From NCBI GenBank assembly GCA_024274785.1, contig JAJSAM010000031.1:62001-126000 (forward strand): a stretch of 64,000 bases of DNA, written 5' to 3'. The notes under the pieces were generated by a model that ran no database searches, was not told the origin of the DNA, and saw only the letters and a program-made list of their open reading frames with translations. Made by a program: the position numbers and the translations under genes. Shown piece by piece: positions 1 to 8,225 of this stretch (positions are counted from its first letter, which is position 1; each line of letters opens with the position of its first letter). This DNA comes from Planctomycetota bacterium. Its GTDB lineage: Bacteria > Planctomycetota > JAJSAM01.

Positions 1-479
1 ACCGCCAGGCTGGCGACACCGGCCTGGTCCGCCTGCCGGATCAACGCGACGAGCTGGTCGATGTGGCTGTGCACATTCCCATCGGAGAGCAGCCCGATCA
101 GGTGCAGCGTCCCACCGGCCCGGCACTGCTCGACCACCGCCCGGAAGGTCTCGCCCAAAAAGATGGCGCCGGAGGCGATCGCGTTGTCCACGAGCTTCGC
201 CCCCTGGTCGAACACGCGTCCGCAGCCGAGGGCGTTGTGCCCGACCTCGCTGTTCCCCATGTCACCGTCGGACGGCATTCCCACCGCCGTCCCGTGCGCC
301 CTGAGAGTCAGATAGGGATGGTCTCGCCGCAGCCCGTCGAGCACCGGTGTCGGAGCGAGCGCGATAGCGTCGCCCCCGTCACCACGCCCCACGCCCACCC
401 CGTCCATAACGACCAGCAGCAGCGGCCCCGGACGTACCGGGGCGTTCGCCAGGGAATCGAGTTTCCAGTCGTCGGTCAT
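1..479 (-). CDS. gpmI: 2,3-bisphosphoglycerate-independent phosphoglycerate mutase, N-terminal part (partial)
   Basis: This is the amino-terminal 159 or so residues of a gene that runs off the left edge. The enzyme interconverts 3- and 2-phosphoglycerate in glycolysis with two metal ions. The N-terminal metal motif appears as VVMDGVGVG. The conserved block with the phospho-serine is GNSEVGHNALGCGRV, in which the Ser is the residue that becomes phosphorylated, followed by LHLIGLLSDGNVHSH. The wording GHNALG followed by QGAKLVDNAI is closer to the plant-type or long-form enzyme than to the common E. coli GpmI wording, which is a family-level impression. The ATG at 479 is the only good start, and the preceding 185 bp lie between divergent genes. 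The frame is open to base 1. Confidence 0.9.
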   Translation of the reverse strand, partial: MTDDWKLDSLANAPVRPGPLLLVVMDGVGVGRGDGGDAIALAPTPVLDGLRRDHPYLTLRAHGTAVGMPSDGDMGNSEVGHNALGCGRVFDQGAKLVDNAIASGAIFLGETFRAVVEQCRAGGTLHLIGLLSDGNVHSHIDQLVALIRQADQAGVASLA

Positions 480-664
480 GGAGTCGCGCTCCCGAGGAAC
501 CTCCGATGCGGAGAGCACCGGCATACCATCCCATCGAGCGACGTTGAAGGATTCCAGGCTACCGGGACCGGGTGGACCGCACGTCTCGGAGTCCGCCATC
601 CCTTGACTCGGCCGCGACATCCGGCATGATCCAGCGACCTTCGACTCACGCCAGAGGAACTCCC

Positions 665-1549
665 ATGCGCACCTTCATCCCCAGCGTTCTCATTCTCGCA
701 CTGCTCGCCGGAACCATCTCCGCCCAGGAGGGCGGGGAGAACACCTTCCTCGACAGCGTCGACTGGGTAAACGGTCCCGGTTCGGGGGACCTCGGCGGCA
801 TCGCCAGGATCGCCGTACCCGAGGGCTATATCTTCGCCGGCCCAGCCGACACCGAGCGGCTGATGGCCGCGATGGAGAACCTCGTCTCCAACACCGAGAA
901 GGGTTTCCTCTCTCCCGCGGACCTGTTCGACGAGGAGGGCGCCACGTGGTTCCTCGTCTTCGAATTCGACGACCTGGGCTACGTCGAGAAGGCGGACGAA
1001 GAGGAGATCGACGCCGACGAACTGCTCGAAAGCCTGAAGGAGAGCAACCAGGAGGAGATCAAGGAGCGGAAACGTCGGGGGCTTCCCAGCTTCACCCTGC
1101 GCGGCTGGGCCATTCCCCCACGATACGCCTCCGAGTCGAAGAACCTGGAGTGGGCCGTCGAGCTGGTGAGCGAGGACGGCGAGGTGTTCGTCAACCACAA
1201 CATCCGCGTGCTCGGGCGACGCGGCGTCATGGTCGTCACCCTGGTCTGCTCCCCCGAACAGTTGCAGGAGGTGCTGGTGCCGACCCGGGGCCTCCTCGAG
1301 GAGTTCAGTTTCAATTCCGGGCAGAAGTACTCCGAGTACACCGCCGGCGACAAGATCTGGAAGTACGGCCTGACCGGTCTCATCGCCGGTGGTGGCCTGG
1401 CGCTGGCGGCGAAGGCGGGAATCCTGAAGTGGCTGTGGAAGATCCTCATACCGATCGGCGTGGCGATCGCGGCCTTCTTCCGACGGATCTTCGGCGGCCG
1501 CAAGAAGAACATCTACGCGGCCGACGAGAGTCAAGACCCGGTGGAATGA
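665..1549 (+). CDS. DUF2167 membrane-anchored exported protein
   Basis: A 294-residue protein with an N-terminal signal peptide (hydrophobic core about residues 4-17, cleavage near ISAQE). The body matches the DUF2167 pattern: a W-x-x-GP opening, an LGxIA.I.VPEGY segment, GYVEKADEEEIDADELL, LEWAVEL and NHNIRVLGRRGVM. The tail has hydrophobic helices (about residues 235-285) ending in a basic cluster. The family is described as uncharacterised membrane-anchored proteins and no reaction is known. The ATG at 665 follows CCAGAGGAAC at good spacing and gives the signal peptide; the frame is open further upstream but without a comparable site. Its stop overlaps the start of the next gene (ATGA), so the two are probably co-translated. 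Confidence 0.75.
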   Translation: MRTFIPSVLILALLAGTISAQEGGENTFLDSVDWVNGPGSGDLGGIARIAVPEGYIFAGPADTERLMAAMENLVSNTEKGFLSPADLFDEEGATWFLVFEFDDLGYVEKADEEEIDADELLESLKESNQEEIKERKRRGLPSFTLRGWAIPPRYASESKNLEWAVELVSEDGEVFVNHNIRVLGRRGVMVVTLVCSPEQLQEVLVPTRGLLEEFSFNSGQKYSEYTAGDKIWKYGLTGLIAGGGLALAAKAGILKWLWKILIPIGVAIAAFFRRIFGGRKKNIYAADESQDPVE

Positions 1550-2688
1550 GCGAAGGCGAAACCCTCTATCTGCTCCTCCTCGTCTTCTACCTGATCGAGT
1601 GCGGAACGTTCACGCCGAGGGGAGCGATCGCGTTTCATTCCGCCTTCGGAGGCAAGTGCCGGCAAGCCGGCGTGCTACCCATCTTCGAGGGCCGGCCCGG
1701 GGTGCTGCGGTTCGCCAACCCGCTTCCGCCGCTGGGCCGGATCTTCGTCGCCTCCGCCCCGATGCTCTCGTACGCACCCGATGGCCTGGTGGCGTTCTCC
1801 CCCGCCTGGCCCACCTCTCCGCCCCGACGCGACCAGACCGGGAACGTCTATTCCTGGGAAGAGATCGGAGAGGTGGCGACGATCGACCGGGAGGTCCGGA
1901 TCGATGGCGACCTGCTGCTTCGAGCGGACTCCGGCCAGCAGGCGGCGAAGATCGCGGGGAACATCGCCACCGTGAAGGCGGCCGGTCCGCAGAAACGGGA
2001 AGCGGCGATCGAGCGCATTCTCGAGGGAGGCACCGACGCCGCCTCGGCCCGGGAGCGAGTGGCGAGGTGGAAAGAACAAGGCGCCGACCTCCGGTTCCTC
2101 GCCAACGTCACTTTCCTGCTGCTGTTCCTCGGCGTGCCGCTCGCCGCGCACCTCTACGGGGTCGAGCGGATCTGGCTGCCGGGGCTGGCCGCGCTTCTTG
2201 CCCTGACCGTCGTCGCGATCTTCACTTTCCGTGGCGCTCACCGAAAGCTCTACCCGGAGGAGGGGGGCGCACGCGTGAAGCATCTCCTGCACGCGATCTT
2301 CACGCCCTGCCTGATCCGCGCCCCGGACGCTCTTTCCGAACCGCTGCTCACCGGGTATCACCCTCTGGCCGCGGCGGCCGCGCTGATGAACAAGGATGCA
2401 TTCCGCGAGTTCGCGGGCAACGTGCTGCGTGATCGCGCCCATCCTCTCCCCCCGGCGGCCCCGGAGCGCGGCGCGAAAATCGTCGCCTGGCACCGGAAAC
2501 GCCTGGACCGGGAGCTGCGCCGCCTCGTCACCGCAGAGGGACTGGATTTCGACGAACTCCTGCGCATCCCCGAAGCCCCGCCCGCCGGAGCGCAGTCCTG
2601 TTGCCCGAGGTGCCTGGCCGAATACACACTCGACGAGGGAGAGTGCTCGGACTGCGCGATACCGCTGGTCGCATTGCGCCGTCCGTAA
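1546..2688 (+). CDS. Membrane protein of unknown function with C-terminal zinc ribbon
   Basis: A 380-residue protein that I do not recognise as a family. It begins with a short hydrophobic segment (about residues 6-14). A pair of hydrophobic helices lies near residues 185-230. It ends with a four-cysteine zinc-ribbon-like motif of the form CCPRC...CSDC (about residues 348-368). The start ATG at 1546 overlaps the stop of the DUF2167 gene by four bases, so it likely works with that protein at the membrane. A weak hairpin follows the stop. The function cannot be named from sequence; a role as an accessory or assembly partner of the DUF2167 protein is inference from the overlap only. Confidence 0.6.
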   Translation: MSEGETLYLLLLVFYLIECGTFTPRGAIAFHSAFGGKCRQAGVLPIFEGRPGVLRFANPLPPLGRIFVASAPMLSYAPDGLVAFSPAWPTSPPRRDQTGNVYSWEEIGEVATIDREVRIDGDLLLRADSGQQAAKIAGNIATVKAAGPQKREAAIERILEGGTDAASARERVARWKEQGADLRFLANVTFLLLFLGVPLAAHLYGVERIWLPGLAALLALTVVAIFTFRGAHRKLYPEEGGARVKHLLHAIFTPCLIRAPDALSEPLLTGYHPLAAAAALMNKDAFREFAGNVLRDRAHPLPPAAPERGAKIVAWHRKRLDRELRRLVTAEGLDFDELLRIPEAPPAGAQSCCPRCLAEYTLDEGECSDCAIPLVALRRP

Positions 2689-2715
2689 TGCGCGGACGGG
2701 AAGGAGTTCGTCCCT

Positions 2716-2737
2716 CCGGGTGCGGATTCGCACCCGG
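2716..2737. terminator. Hairpin downstream of the DUF2167 pair
   Basis: A perfect 9-bp stem (CCGGGTGCG and its complement) closes a GATT loop, 27 bp after the stop of the upstream gene. There is no T-run after it, so it is only a possible terminator. The remaining 110 bp up to the symporter start show no other clear signal. Confidence 0.35.
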
Positions 2738-2849
2738 CGCTGGTTCAAGCCCATGCGGCAATCCGGTACCAGGATGCTCCCGGGCCGGAGTTCAGAGGGA
2801 TGAGCTCGGTCATGCTTTCTCCTCCCGGGGCAAATCGCTACTCTCTGTC

Positions 2850-4349
2850 ATGCCCCTTGCGCTCGCCACCCCCGACTACCTCGTCATGGCCGCTTACGGC
2901 GCGCTTGTCCTGACGATCGGCTATCTCGCCAATCGTCGCCAGAAGAACACCGAAGATTACTTTCTCGGCGGTCGAAAGCTCCCCTGGTGGGTCGTCGGGG
3001 TGTCCTTGATGGCGACCTCCTTTTCGAGCGTCTCGCTGATCGGCGGAACCGGCTTTGGCTACAGCGTGGGCATGAGGTGGCTGCAATTGCAGATTGGGGA
3101 CCTCGTCGCGATCCTGCTGGTCTGCGCGGTGTTCCTGCCCTTCTTCTCCACCCTGAAGCTCACCACCGCCTATGAGTACCTCGAAAAGCGCTTCGGGGTC
3201 CGGGCGCGATCGATGGCCAGCGCGCTGTTTCTCGCCCAGACCCTGCTGCGTACCTCGATCCTGGTCTACAGCCCGGCCCTGGCCCTCACCGCGATCCTCG
3301 GGTGGTCGATCGAGACCTCGATCCTGGTCACCGCCGGCGCGGCCATTCTCTACAGCACTTTCGGCGGCATCGGCGCGGTGGTCTGGACCGATCTGGTGCA
3401 ATTGCTCGTGATCGTCATCGGCGTCGGAACCTGCATCCTGTTCACCGTCGCGGATGTCGAGGGCGGTCTCGGGAAGATCCTCGAGTGGGGACGGGCCCAT
3501 GGGCGCCTCGAGACCATCACCTTCGAGTTCGACCCGACCACCAATTTCAATGTCGTCGGCACCCTGGTGCCCTACATGGTCCTCGCGTTCTCGCTGTTCG
3601 GGACGGGGCAGCAGGCGGTGCAACGATTCCTCTCGGTCCGCGATCTCAAGTCCGCACGCCGGGCCGCCATCACCGGTTGGGCGGTCGGCACCGGGGCGCT
3701 GGGGATGACGCTGTTCCTCGGCGTCGCCATCGCCGCGTGGTCGGCCCTCGGCGCGGCGCCGGAGGGTTTCCCGGAAGAGGCCGGGGACAAGGCGCTGGCG
3801 CTGTTCATCGAGTGGCGGTTGCCGGTGGGGCTGGCGGGCCTGCTCCTCGCGGCGGTCTTCGCCGCCTCCATGTCCAGCATGGACTCCGCCATCCACTCCA
3901 TGTCCACAGCGTTCATCGTGGACTTCAAGAGGCGGTTCGGGGGAGGCGCGGGGACCCCGGCGGAGGAACTGCTCATTGCCCGGGCCAGCACTTTCATAAT
4001 CGGCTTCCTCGCGGTGGGCGGCGCCCTCCTCGCCATCGACGAGAAGTCGATCCTCGTGACCCTGGTCACCTGGCTCGGCTACTTCGCCGGGCCGCTGCTC
4101 GGACTCTTCCTGCTCGGGATGCTCACGACGCGCGCGACGGAACTCGGCGCTCTGATCGGAGTCGGTTTCGCGTTCGCCCTGGTGGGCGCTGGGGTTCTGT
4201 TCGACATTCAGACCAACTGGTGGGTCCACCCGCTCTGGCTCGCCCCGGCGTCCGCCTGCACCACGATGCTGGTCGGCCTGCTCGCCAGCGGAATCGAAAA
4301 AGCGCCAGGCCCCGAGAAACTGAAGGGCCTGACGCTCTTCACACGCTGA
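2850..4349 (+). CDS. Sodium:solute symporter family transporter
   Basis: A 499-residue polytopic inner-membrane protein of the SSS family (secondary uptake of an organic solute with Na+). About 13 hydrophobic helices can be followed. The N-terminal YLANRRQKNTEDYFLGGRKL followed by WWVVGVSLMAT is the family signature of TM1-TM2. The segment STFGGIGAVVWTDLVQLLV is also typical, as is AAVFAASMSSMDSAIHSMST, which carries the Ser/Thr cluster associated with Na+ binding in TM8. Sequence alone does not give the substrate; SMCT-like monocarboxylate, sugar or amino acid carriers all share this pattern. The ATG at 2850 was chosen because the preceding in-frame stretch lies in an intergenic hairpin region and lacks a ribosome site. 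Confidence 0.85.
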   Translation: MPLALATPDYLVMAAYGALVLTIGYLANRRQKNTEDYFLGGRKLPWWVVGVSLMATSFSSVSLIGGTGFGYSVGMRWLQLQIGDLVAILLVCAVFLPFFSTLKLTTAYEYLEKRFGVRARSMASALFLAQTLLRTSILVYSPALALTAILGWSIETSILVTAGAAILYSTFGGIGAVVWTDLVQLLVIVIGVGTCILFTVADVEGGLGKILEWGRAHGRLETITFEFDPTTNFNVVGTLVPYMVLAFSLFGTGQQAVQRFLSVRDLKSARRAAITGWAVGTGALGMTLFLGVAIAAWSALGAAPEGFPEEAGDKALALFIEWRLPVGLAGLLLAAVFAASMSSMDSAIHSMSTAFIVDFKRRFGGGAGTPAEELLIARASTFIIGFLAVGGALLAIDEKSILVTLVTWLGYFAGPLLGLFLLGMLTTRATELGALIGVGFAFALVGAGVLFDIQTNWWVHPLWLAPASACTTMLVGLLASGIEKAPGPEKLKGLTLFTR

Positions 4350-4360
4350 TCAGGATCAGC
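4345..4360. terminator. Bidirectional hairpin between convergent symporter and hcp genes
   Basis: GCTGATC and its complement GATCAGC, two bases apart, straddle both stop codons (the + stop at 4347-4349 and the - stop at 4356-4358). The stem is short, and no clear T-run follows on either strand. Confidence 0.4.
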
Positions 4361-5648
4361 CCGCCATGACGGCGTCGCACTCGACCTTGCCGTCTTCTCC
4401 GGTCAGCTTCAGGTTGAACTTCTCCTGCAGCACGGCGAAGACGTTCGGGGTGACGAACGCGGGCGGCTTCGGGCCGATGGTGATGTTCTGGATGCCGAGA
4501 TGCAGCAAGGTCAGCAGGACGGCCACGGCCTTCTGCTCGAACCAGCTGATCACCAGGGTCAGCGGCAGGTCGTTCACGCCGAGGCCGGTGGCTTCGGAGA
4601 GCGCCAGCGCGACCTTGACCGCACCATAGGCGTCGTTGCACTGCCCCATGTCGAGCAGGCGCGGGAGACCGAGGTGGGTGCCGTAGTCGTGCTTGCGGAT
4701 GCGGTACTTGCCGCAGCCGAGCGTCAGGATGAAGCAGTCGTCCGGGACGGCCTGTGCGTAGTCGGAGAAGTAGTTCCGGCCCGGCTCGGCGCCGTCGCAG
4801 CCACCGATGACGAAGAAGCGCCGGATCTGGCCCGAGGTGACGCCGGCCAGGATGGCGTCGAGTTGGGTGGCGATCACGCTGTGATGGAAGCCGATCGTGG
4901 ACTCGGAGACGATGTTGTCCTCACACGGCGGGCAGGCCAGGGCCTTCTCGACGATCGGGCTGAGGTCGCTCTCGTCCAGCACGATGCCGCCCGGTACGGC
5001 GACCGGCGGGATCGTGTAGGTCCGGTCCGCGTAGCGGTCGTCCGGGATCAGGATGCAGTTCGTGTTCGCCACGACCGGGCCGGGGAACGCGGCGAACTCA
5101 CGACGCTGCTTCTGCCAGGCGTCGCCGTAGTTGCCAACCAGGTTCGGGTGGTCGCCGAGCTTCGGGTACATGTGGGCCGGGAGCATCTCGCCGTGAGTGT
5201 AGACATTCACGCCGGTGCCCTCGCAGGCGGCAAGGAGGTTCTCGAGGAACTTCATGTCGTGGCCGGTGACCAGGATGCCGGGGCCCGCGATGGTCCCCTC
5301 CTTCACCGTGGCCGGACGGGGCTGGCCGTAGTTGCTGACGTGGGCCTTGTCCAGCATCTCCATGACCTTGAAGTTGATGGCCCCGCACTCCATGTTCAGG
5401 TCGAGCATGGCCCCGAGGTCGAAGTTCACGTTGGTCATCGTGGCGAACAGGGCCCGCTCGATGAACTCATCCACAGCTGGATCGGTCGCGCCGAGACGAC
5501 GGGCGTGATGGGCATACGCGCTCATGCCCTTCAGGCCGTAAAGCAGCATCTCCTGCAGAGACTGGACGTCCTCGTCCTTGCCGCACACGCCTGGGGCATC
5601 GACGCATCCGGTACCGCGGAACGACTGCTCGCACTGGTTGCAAAACAT
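4356..5648 (-). CDS. hcp: Hybrid cluster protein (short form), nitric-oxide/hydroxylamine-reductase family
   Basis: A 430-residue Hcp. The N-terminal cysteines C3, C6, C15 and C22 bind a cubane cluster. The hybrid 4Fe-2O-2S cluster ligands are recognisable: the His of HGEMLPAH, the Cys of NTNCILIP, the Cys pair of GGCDGAEPG and LTLGCGKYR, the Cys of MGQCNDAYG, the Glu of SWFEQKA, and the Lys of TIGPKPP. Usual class I/II proteins have about 540 residues, so this is the short class that lacks one helical stretch after the cysteine motif. Hcp reduces NO and/or hydroxylamine and protects against nitrosative stress. The ATG at 5648 follows GGAGG; an upstream TTG in frame would place that site inside the gene. 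The promoter region carries an FNR/HcpR-like box (see the separate entry). Confidence 0.9.
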   Translation of the reverse strand: MFCNQCEQSFRGTGCVDAPGVCGKDEDVQSLQEMLLYGLKGMSAYAHHARRLGATDPAVDEFIERALFATMTNVNFDLGAMLDLNMECGAINFKVMEMLDKAHVSNYGQPRPATVKEGTIAGPGILVTGHDMKFLENLLAACEGTGVNVYTHGEMLPAHMYPKLGDHPNLVGNYGDAWQKQRREFAAFPGPVVANTNCILIPDDRYADRTYTIPPVAVPGGIVLDESDLSPIVEKALACPPCEDNIVSESTIGFHHSVIATQLDAILAGVTSGQIRRFFVIGGCDGAEPGRNYFSDYAQAVPDDCFILTLGCGKYRIRKHDYGTHLGLPRLLDMGQCNDAYGAVKVALALSEATGLGVNDLPLTLVISWFEQKAVAVLLTLLHLGIQNITIGPKPPAFVTPNVFAVLQEKFNLKLTGEDGKVECDAVMAG

Positions 5649-5694
5649 GGGGGCTTCCTCCAAAGGTCTGGTGTGACTTTCCTTGACGGCGGGA

Positions 5695-5736
5695 ATTCTA
5701 GCCGAGAACCACAGCCCGAACTTTGATTCAGGTCAA
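5695..5736 (-). promoter_or_regulatory. FNR/HcpR-type box plus -10 element upstream of hcp
   Basis: On the minus strand, TTGACCTGAATCAA (5736-5723) is followed after exactly 22 bp by TAGAAT (5700-5695). That is the spacing of a class II FNR-dependent promoter, with the box centred at -41.5. The predicted transcript starts near 5688, about 40 nt before the hcp ATG. FNR, DNR/NNR and HcpR are CRP-family regulators that read TTGAY-N4-RTCAA sites and commonly control hcp. Which one acts here is not shown. Confidence 0.6.
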
Positions 5737-5849
5737 GCCGCTGAAAAAAAAGACGCAACCCCCGTTTCCCGCACGATCCACCGCACACCGGGCTGCCTTT
5801 ACCCTGTTCCGAAATGGGGTCTGCCCCCGTTTTCCCGCATACTGCATGC

Positions 5850-8225
5850 ATGCGAAAGTTCCTGGCCGTCCTCACCCTGCTCGCGCTCACCGCCCCCCTC
5901 CCGGCCGGCACTCCGGCAAAGGACCTGAAGTCCAGGGACGTGTCGGTGCGGCTCAGGGCGATCGAGACCATCCGCACCGGGAAACCGAAAGATGCCGAGA
6001 AGCTCCTGCTCGGCGCGTTGAAGGACCGGGACTGGGAAGTGAGGGAACGCGCCGTCATCGCCCTCGGGGAGATCGGTGGCGAGGACTCGGTGAAGCCGCT
6101 CCTGATGCAGGCGCTCGTGGGTCCGGTACGCCGCATCCGGTTCGCCGCGGTGGACGCACTCCGCAGGATCGCCCCGGAGCGGGCCGCGGAGAAGATCGCC
6201 AAACGTGTCGGTGGCACAGTCGCGGTAGCAGCCCTGGAAGCCCTCTCCCGGCTCGGGCCGAAGGTCGGTGAGGACCGCCTGACCGATTCGATCGCCCGGG
6301 GTCTCGCCGCCAAAGAACTGCCGGTGCGGGTCGCAGCGGCCCGGCTGACCGGCGGCCTCTCCGGGCGAAGGCGCAAGAACGTGATCGACACCATCCTCCG
6401 TTTGCCGGAGACCATGGTCAGGGCCGCCTGCCTGGACTCCATCCGGAAGTCGCCGGACGAGGACGACCTTCCCCCGCTGCTCGGATTGATGCGAGAAGAT
6501 GCCCTGAACGACGTTCTGGCGCGTCGCACCCTCGCGGCCATGGTCGCCGTGGTGAGGACCGCTGAACCGGGCAAAGCCGCGGATCGACTCGGACGCAAGG
6601 CGCTCGTCGGCAGCGAAATGGAGAAGGAGCCGAAGCCGGCCGCGCGATTCGCCCGCCTGGCCGGAATGCTGGCGAAGTTCCCCGATGAGCCCGTGGCGCC
6701 GGAGAAAGCCGACGATGGGAATGCCCCGGTTCAACCGGACCTCCCGCTCGTGAGCTACCCCATCGTCAAGCCAACCATCGAGTACACCCTCCGGCACGCA
6801 TCCGACCTCACTCGCGCGGCGGCGGTCTTCGCGCTTGGAGAGATCGGGCTGGACGAGACGCTCGATCGCGCCGCCGACCTGGCCGAGAGCGATGCGAGCG
6901 GCCGGGTCCGCCTGCACGCGCTTCGCGCCATCCTGAAGGTTCGGGGGGCACGCCACGCGAAGACGCTCGCCATCGCCTGCCGCCTCCTTGAGAACGACGA
7001 CGACCGCAGCGTCCGTGAGTTCGCCGCGGTGGCGCTCGGGGTGAAGGACCTCCGCAAGGCCGTGAACACGCTGTCCAGGGCACTCGCGGACGAGGACTGG
7101 GGAGTGGCGGTATGTGCGGCGGTGTCCCTCGGCAAGACGGAGTCGCCGGATGCTCTGAAGCCTCTCACCGGGTTGCTCGCCTCCCGGGACTGGAAGCTCC
7201 GTGGCGCGGCCATCGTCGGCCTGGGCCACCTGAAATCGATCCCCGCGGTCACCGATCTCATCGCCGCATTGGCCAGCAGGGACTCGGCCGTCGCGGGCTC
7301 CGCCTATGCGTTCCTGCGGCGGATGACCACGAAGGACATCAAGCCGAACCCGAAAGCCTGGACCGCGTGGTGGAACTCCGTCAGGGAGCACTACTCGTTC
7401 CCGGACCTCGAGAAGGAGGCGCGGGAAGCAAGGAAGTACGGCTACGCCACGACCTACCGCGGCGTCTACGAAGATCTCGACGTCATCGTCCTCCAGAGCC
7501 GCGGCGACACCATCGAGAAGCTCCTCGACCGGCTGACCATCAAGCATCGCCTGACGCGGAGCGGCCAGGTCCCCGATGCCGGCCTCCACCCCTACGCCAT
7601 CTTCGTCGCGAACTGCACCGGGGAGATCACGCCGAAGGACGTGGAGCAGCTCTCCTGGTTCGTCCGGACCGGCGGCTACCTCTTCGGCTCGTGCTGGGCC
7701 CTCTCGGAGACGATCGAATTGGTCTACCCCGGCGTGGTGCGCAAGCTGCCCATCCCACACCAGGTCATCGACAATGTCGAAGCCGAAGCCTGCCCATCGG
7801 CGAGTCCCTACCTCACCGAAGTCTTCGGGGGAGTGACGAGGCCCATCTACGTGCTCTACGGATCACACCTGATCGACGTGCTCGATCCGGAACGGGTGGA
7901 GGTGCTCATCGACAGCCCCGAGTGCGCGCAGAAGTTCACGGAAGGCAACCTGGCATGCTGGTTCGATGCCGGGCACGGCGTGATCCTCGACTCCGCGAAC
8001 CACTTCGACCTGCAGGGGCTCGAGAAGGCGGAGGGGCTCAAGTCCGCCGACGATCGCATGGCCTACGCGATCGATCACATGGGACTCGACTACGAGCAGA
8101 CGCGCGAGCTCGCGAAGAAGCGCGTCTGGGGTAGCCGATCGAAGGCCGCAGCGGAGGCGCGCGACCTCTCCGCCTTCAGGTTCATCACGAACTTCGTCCG
8201 GAACAAGCGAAAGGTGGACCGATGA
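5850..8225 (+). CDS. HEAT-repeat exported protein with C-terminal amidotransferase-like domain
   Basis: A 791-residue protein starting with a signal peptide (MRKFLAVLTLLALTAPLPAG). Residues of about 20-500 are a run of HEAT-like helical repeats, seen as recurrent DxxVRxxAxxALGxIG units such as DWEVRERAVIALGEIG. After about residue 530 the sequence changes to an alpha/beta domain with short hydrophobic strands (DLDVIVLQSRG, PYAIFVANCTGEI), a GGYLFGSCWALSE turn and AGHGVILDSANHFDLQGL. This resembles the ThuA/DUF4159-like glutamine-amidotransferase fold seen in envelope proteins of Planctomycetes, but I see no clear catalytic triad. A scaffold role is inferred. Its stop overlaps the start of the Kelch gene (ATGA). 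The ATG at 5850 was chosen over an upstream one because it begins the signal peptide. Confidence 0.7.
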   Translation: MRKFLAVLTLLALTAPLPAGTPAKDLKSRDVSVRLRAIETIRTGKPKDAEKLLLGALKDRDWEVRERAVIALGEIGGEDSVKPLLMQALVGPVRRIRFAAVDALRRIAPERAAEKIAKRVGGTVAVAALEALSRLGPKVGEDRLTDSIARGLAAKELPVRVAAARLTGGLSGRRRKNVIDTILRLPETMVRAACLDSIRKSPDEDDLPPLLGLMREDALNDVLARRTLAAMVAVVRTAEPGKAADRLGRKALVGSEMEKEPKPAARFARLAGMLAKFPDEPVAPEKADDGNAPVQPDLPLVSYPIVKPTIEYTLRHASDLTRAAAVFALGEIGLDETLDRAADLAESDASGRVRLHALRAILKVRGARHAKTLAIACRLLENDDDRSVREFAAVALGVKDLRKAVNTLSRALADEDWGVAVCAAVSLGKTESPDALKPLTGLLASRDWKLRGAAIVGLGHLKSIPAVTDLIAALASRDSAVAGSAYAFLRRMTTKDIKPNPKAWTAWWNSVREHYSFPDLEKEAREARKYGYATTYRGVYEDLDVIVLQSRGDTIEKLLDRLTIKHRLTRSGQVPDAGLHPYAIFVANCTGEITPKDVEQLSWFVRTGGYLFGSCWALSETIELVYPGVVRKLPIPHQVIDNVEAEACPSASPYLTEVFGGVTRPIYVLYGSHLIDVLDPERVEVLIDSPECAQKFTEGNLACWFDAGHGVILDSANHFDLQGLEKAEGLKSADDRMAYAIDHMGLDYEQTRELAKKRVWGSRSKAAAEARDLSAFRFITNFVRNKRKVDR

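Noticed and set aside
476..1534. Long minus-strand frame opposite the DUF2167 gene
   Set aside because: It is the antisense shadow of a gene with a signal peptide, a ribosome site and a family match on the plus strand, and it shows no family of its own.
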